Positions 6,103 to 7,095 of a DNA stretch of 7,095 nucleotides are shown here, piece by piece. Each line of letters opens with the position of its first letter. Within the stretch, counting starts at the first letter, position 1. The position numbers and the translations under genes are program-made. The stretch covers positions 1-7,095 of the forward strand of contig CAJWOD010000072.1 in NCBI GenBank assembly GCA_913044145.1. The letters are read 5' to 3'. This DNA is from an uncultured Nitrospina sp. (GTDB lineage Bacteria; Nitrospinota; Nitrospinia; Nitrospinales; VA-1). The notes beneath the pieces were generated by a model. It saw only the letters and a program-made list of their open reading frames with translations. It was not told the DNA's origin and did no database searches.

Positions 6103-6567
6103 TTAGATTTCTGATTCGTGGGAATGAGAGTGTGAATGATTCGAGTGCCCACTATAGGCTCCGCTTTCTGGCTCAAAGGGAGCACATTCATGTTTCACAA
6201 AAAGACCCAACGACTGAACCATTTCTTCTAACACATGGTCTCTTTGAATGCGCAGCCAACCTTCCCCTATTTGAAGGGGAACATGTCGGTTTCCCAAGTG
6301 GTAACATGCGCGCGCCAAAAGAAAAGAGTCTTCGGTAGAAATAACTGCGACCTCTTCATTAGCAGCGCGAACTTCGACAACCAAACCATTGTCTGCCCGC
6401 AATAATTCACCATGACGCAAAACACTTCCACGCTCCATCATCAATGCAGCTTCCTGATTATTATCCAGAGAAACCCTTAATCGACTCTTTTGCCTTTTTT
6501 CAAACGGCAAGGTCAGGCTTTCAGAGGGTGTTAAAGGAGCGGCCAGTTTCTCGGTGATTTTTAACAT
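6103..6567 (-). CDS. ureE: Urease accessory nickel-binding protein UreE
   Basis: UreE is the dimeric cytoplasmic metallochaperone that supplies Ni(II) to the UreG complex. The 154-residue product contains GNRHVPLQI (92-100), whose His95 is the conserved interface nickel ligand of the family, and RDHVLEEMVQSLG (109-121). The C-terminus is a short His-rich tail, HSNHSHSHSH (141-150), with five histidines, which usually adds nickel-storage capacity. The ATG lies 15 bases after the ureC stop with no strong Shine-Dalgarno, suggesting coupling. Confidence 0.96.
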   Translation of the reverse strand: MLKITEKLAAPLTPSESLTLPFEKRQKSRLRVSLDNNQEAALMMERGSVLRHGELLRADNGLVVEVRAANEEVAVISTEDSFLLARACYHLGNRHVPLQIGEGWLRIQRDHVLEEMVQSLGLFVKHECAPFEPESGAYSGHSNHSHSHSHESEI

Positions 6568-6582
6568 TTAACGAGGTTCAAA

Positions 6583-7095
6583 TTAAAAAAGAAAATAACG
6601 TTGTGCCAGAGGTAATTCTTTTGCTGGTTCGCAAGTCAAAAGGTCACCATCTGCCCGAACCTCATAAGTTTGTGAGTCCACTTCTATTTTCGGAAGATAG
6701 CTATTGTGGATAAGCTGTTTTTTGGTGACACCGCGCGTATCGTGGACCGAAACCAACCTTTTATTTAATCGAAGTTTCTCGCTCATGTTATTTTCATTAG
6801 CGGCTTTCGACACAAAGCTTACGCAGGTCTCATTTCGCGCTCCCCCAAGCGCTCCAAACATCGGACGGTAGTGAACAGGTTGTGGTGTAGGAATCGAAGC
6901 ATTAGGGTCTCCCATGGGAGCGGCCGCGATCATACCGCCTTTAATAATCATTGATGGCTTTGCACCAAAAAATGCTGGTTTCCACAAAACAATATCCGCG
7001 AGTTTTCCAATTTCTATGGAGCCTACTTCGTGGCTGATTCCATGAGTGATGGCCGGGTTAATCGTATACTTAGCCACATAACGTTTGGCACGAAA
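6583..7095 (-). CDS. ureC: Urease subunit alpha UreC, C-terminal part (cut by window edge)
   Basis: The frame enters from the right edge and encodes the last 170 residues of the roughly 570-residue catalytic subunit, which hydrolyses urea to ammonia and carbamate. Recognisable UreC sequence includes AKYTINPAITHGISHEVGSI, GKLADIVLW, MGDPNASIPTPQPVHYRPM and the terminal LPLAQRYFLF. The nickel ligands, the carbamylated lysine and the flap histidine lie upstream of the window, so catalytic competence cannot be judged here. A GTG at 7075-7077 is internal and not the true start. The gene heads the ureC-E-F-G block; ureA and ureB are presumably just beyond the edge. Confidence 0.97.
   Translation of the reverse strand, partial: FRAKRYVAKYTINPAITHGISHEVGSIEIGKLADIVLWKPAFFGAKPSMIIKGGMIAAAPMGDPNASIPTPQPVHYRPMFGALGGARNETCVSFVSKAANENNMSEKLRLNKRLVSVHDTRGVTKKQLIHNSYLPKIEVDSQTYEVRADGDLLTCEPAKELPLAQRYFLF

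Noticed and set aside
6102..6191. Upstream ATG extending ureF by 30 residues
   Set aside because: It overlaps the ureE end by about 90 bases and the extra residues do not resemble UreF; the ATG one base after the ureE stop gives the normal UreF N-terminus.

Overview
The window carries one urea-use locus. Every recognisable gene lies on the minus strand, so transcription runs from high to low coordinates. In that order the genes are: the 3' end of ureC (urease alpha subunit), ureE, ureF and ureG (urease maturation), an uncharacterised exported protein with a SHOCT-like tail, an outer-membrane porin-like protein, urtA (urea-binding protein of the ABC transporter), and the 5' end of urtB (transporter permease). 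Both ends are cut: ureC lacks roughly its first 400 residues and urtB lacks its membrane domain.

The host is a Gram-negative bacterium, because it has an outer-membrane barrel protein and several Sec signal peptides. The DNA is fairly AT-rich. Urease genes next to urt genes and a porin recall nitrite oxidisers such as Nitrospira moscoviensis, where an FmdC-type amide/urea porin accompanies the urt genes. A Nitrospinota or Nitrospirota host is a guess from this layout and was not tested.

Layout by region. Positions 4803-7095 hold a tightly packed ureC-E-F-G block with gaps of 15, 1 and 3 bases. The exported protein follows ureG after 43 bases (3986-4759). Positions 3534-3985 form a 452-base gap with a sigma54-like promoter leading into the porin (2361-3533), which ends at a strong intrinsic terminator. 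Positions 1936-2360 form a second gap, holding a textbook -24/-12 sigma54 promoter for urtA and an upstream 12-bp dyad placed where an enhancer-binding protein would sit. Positions 382-654, between urtA and urtB, are densely structured: a 16-bp inverted repeat, then two tandem copies of a roughly 95-base unit, each with a hairpin, one of them a good terminator.

How the genes would work together: urea crosses the outer membrane through the porin (inferred), is bound by UrtA in the periplasm and imported by UrtBCDE using ATP, then urease hydrolyses it to ammonia and CO2 after UreE/F/G (with UreD, not visible here) have inserted nickel. The two sigma54-type promoters suggest that uptake is controlled by nitrogen status. 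The least explained parts are the exported SHOCT protein and the duplicated structured leader before urtB.
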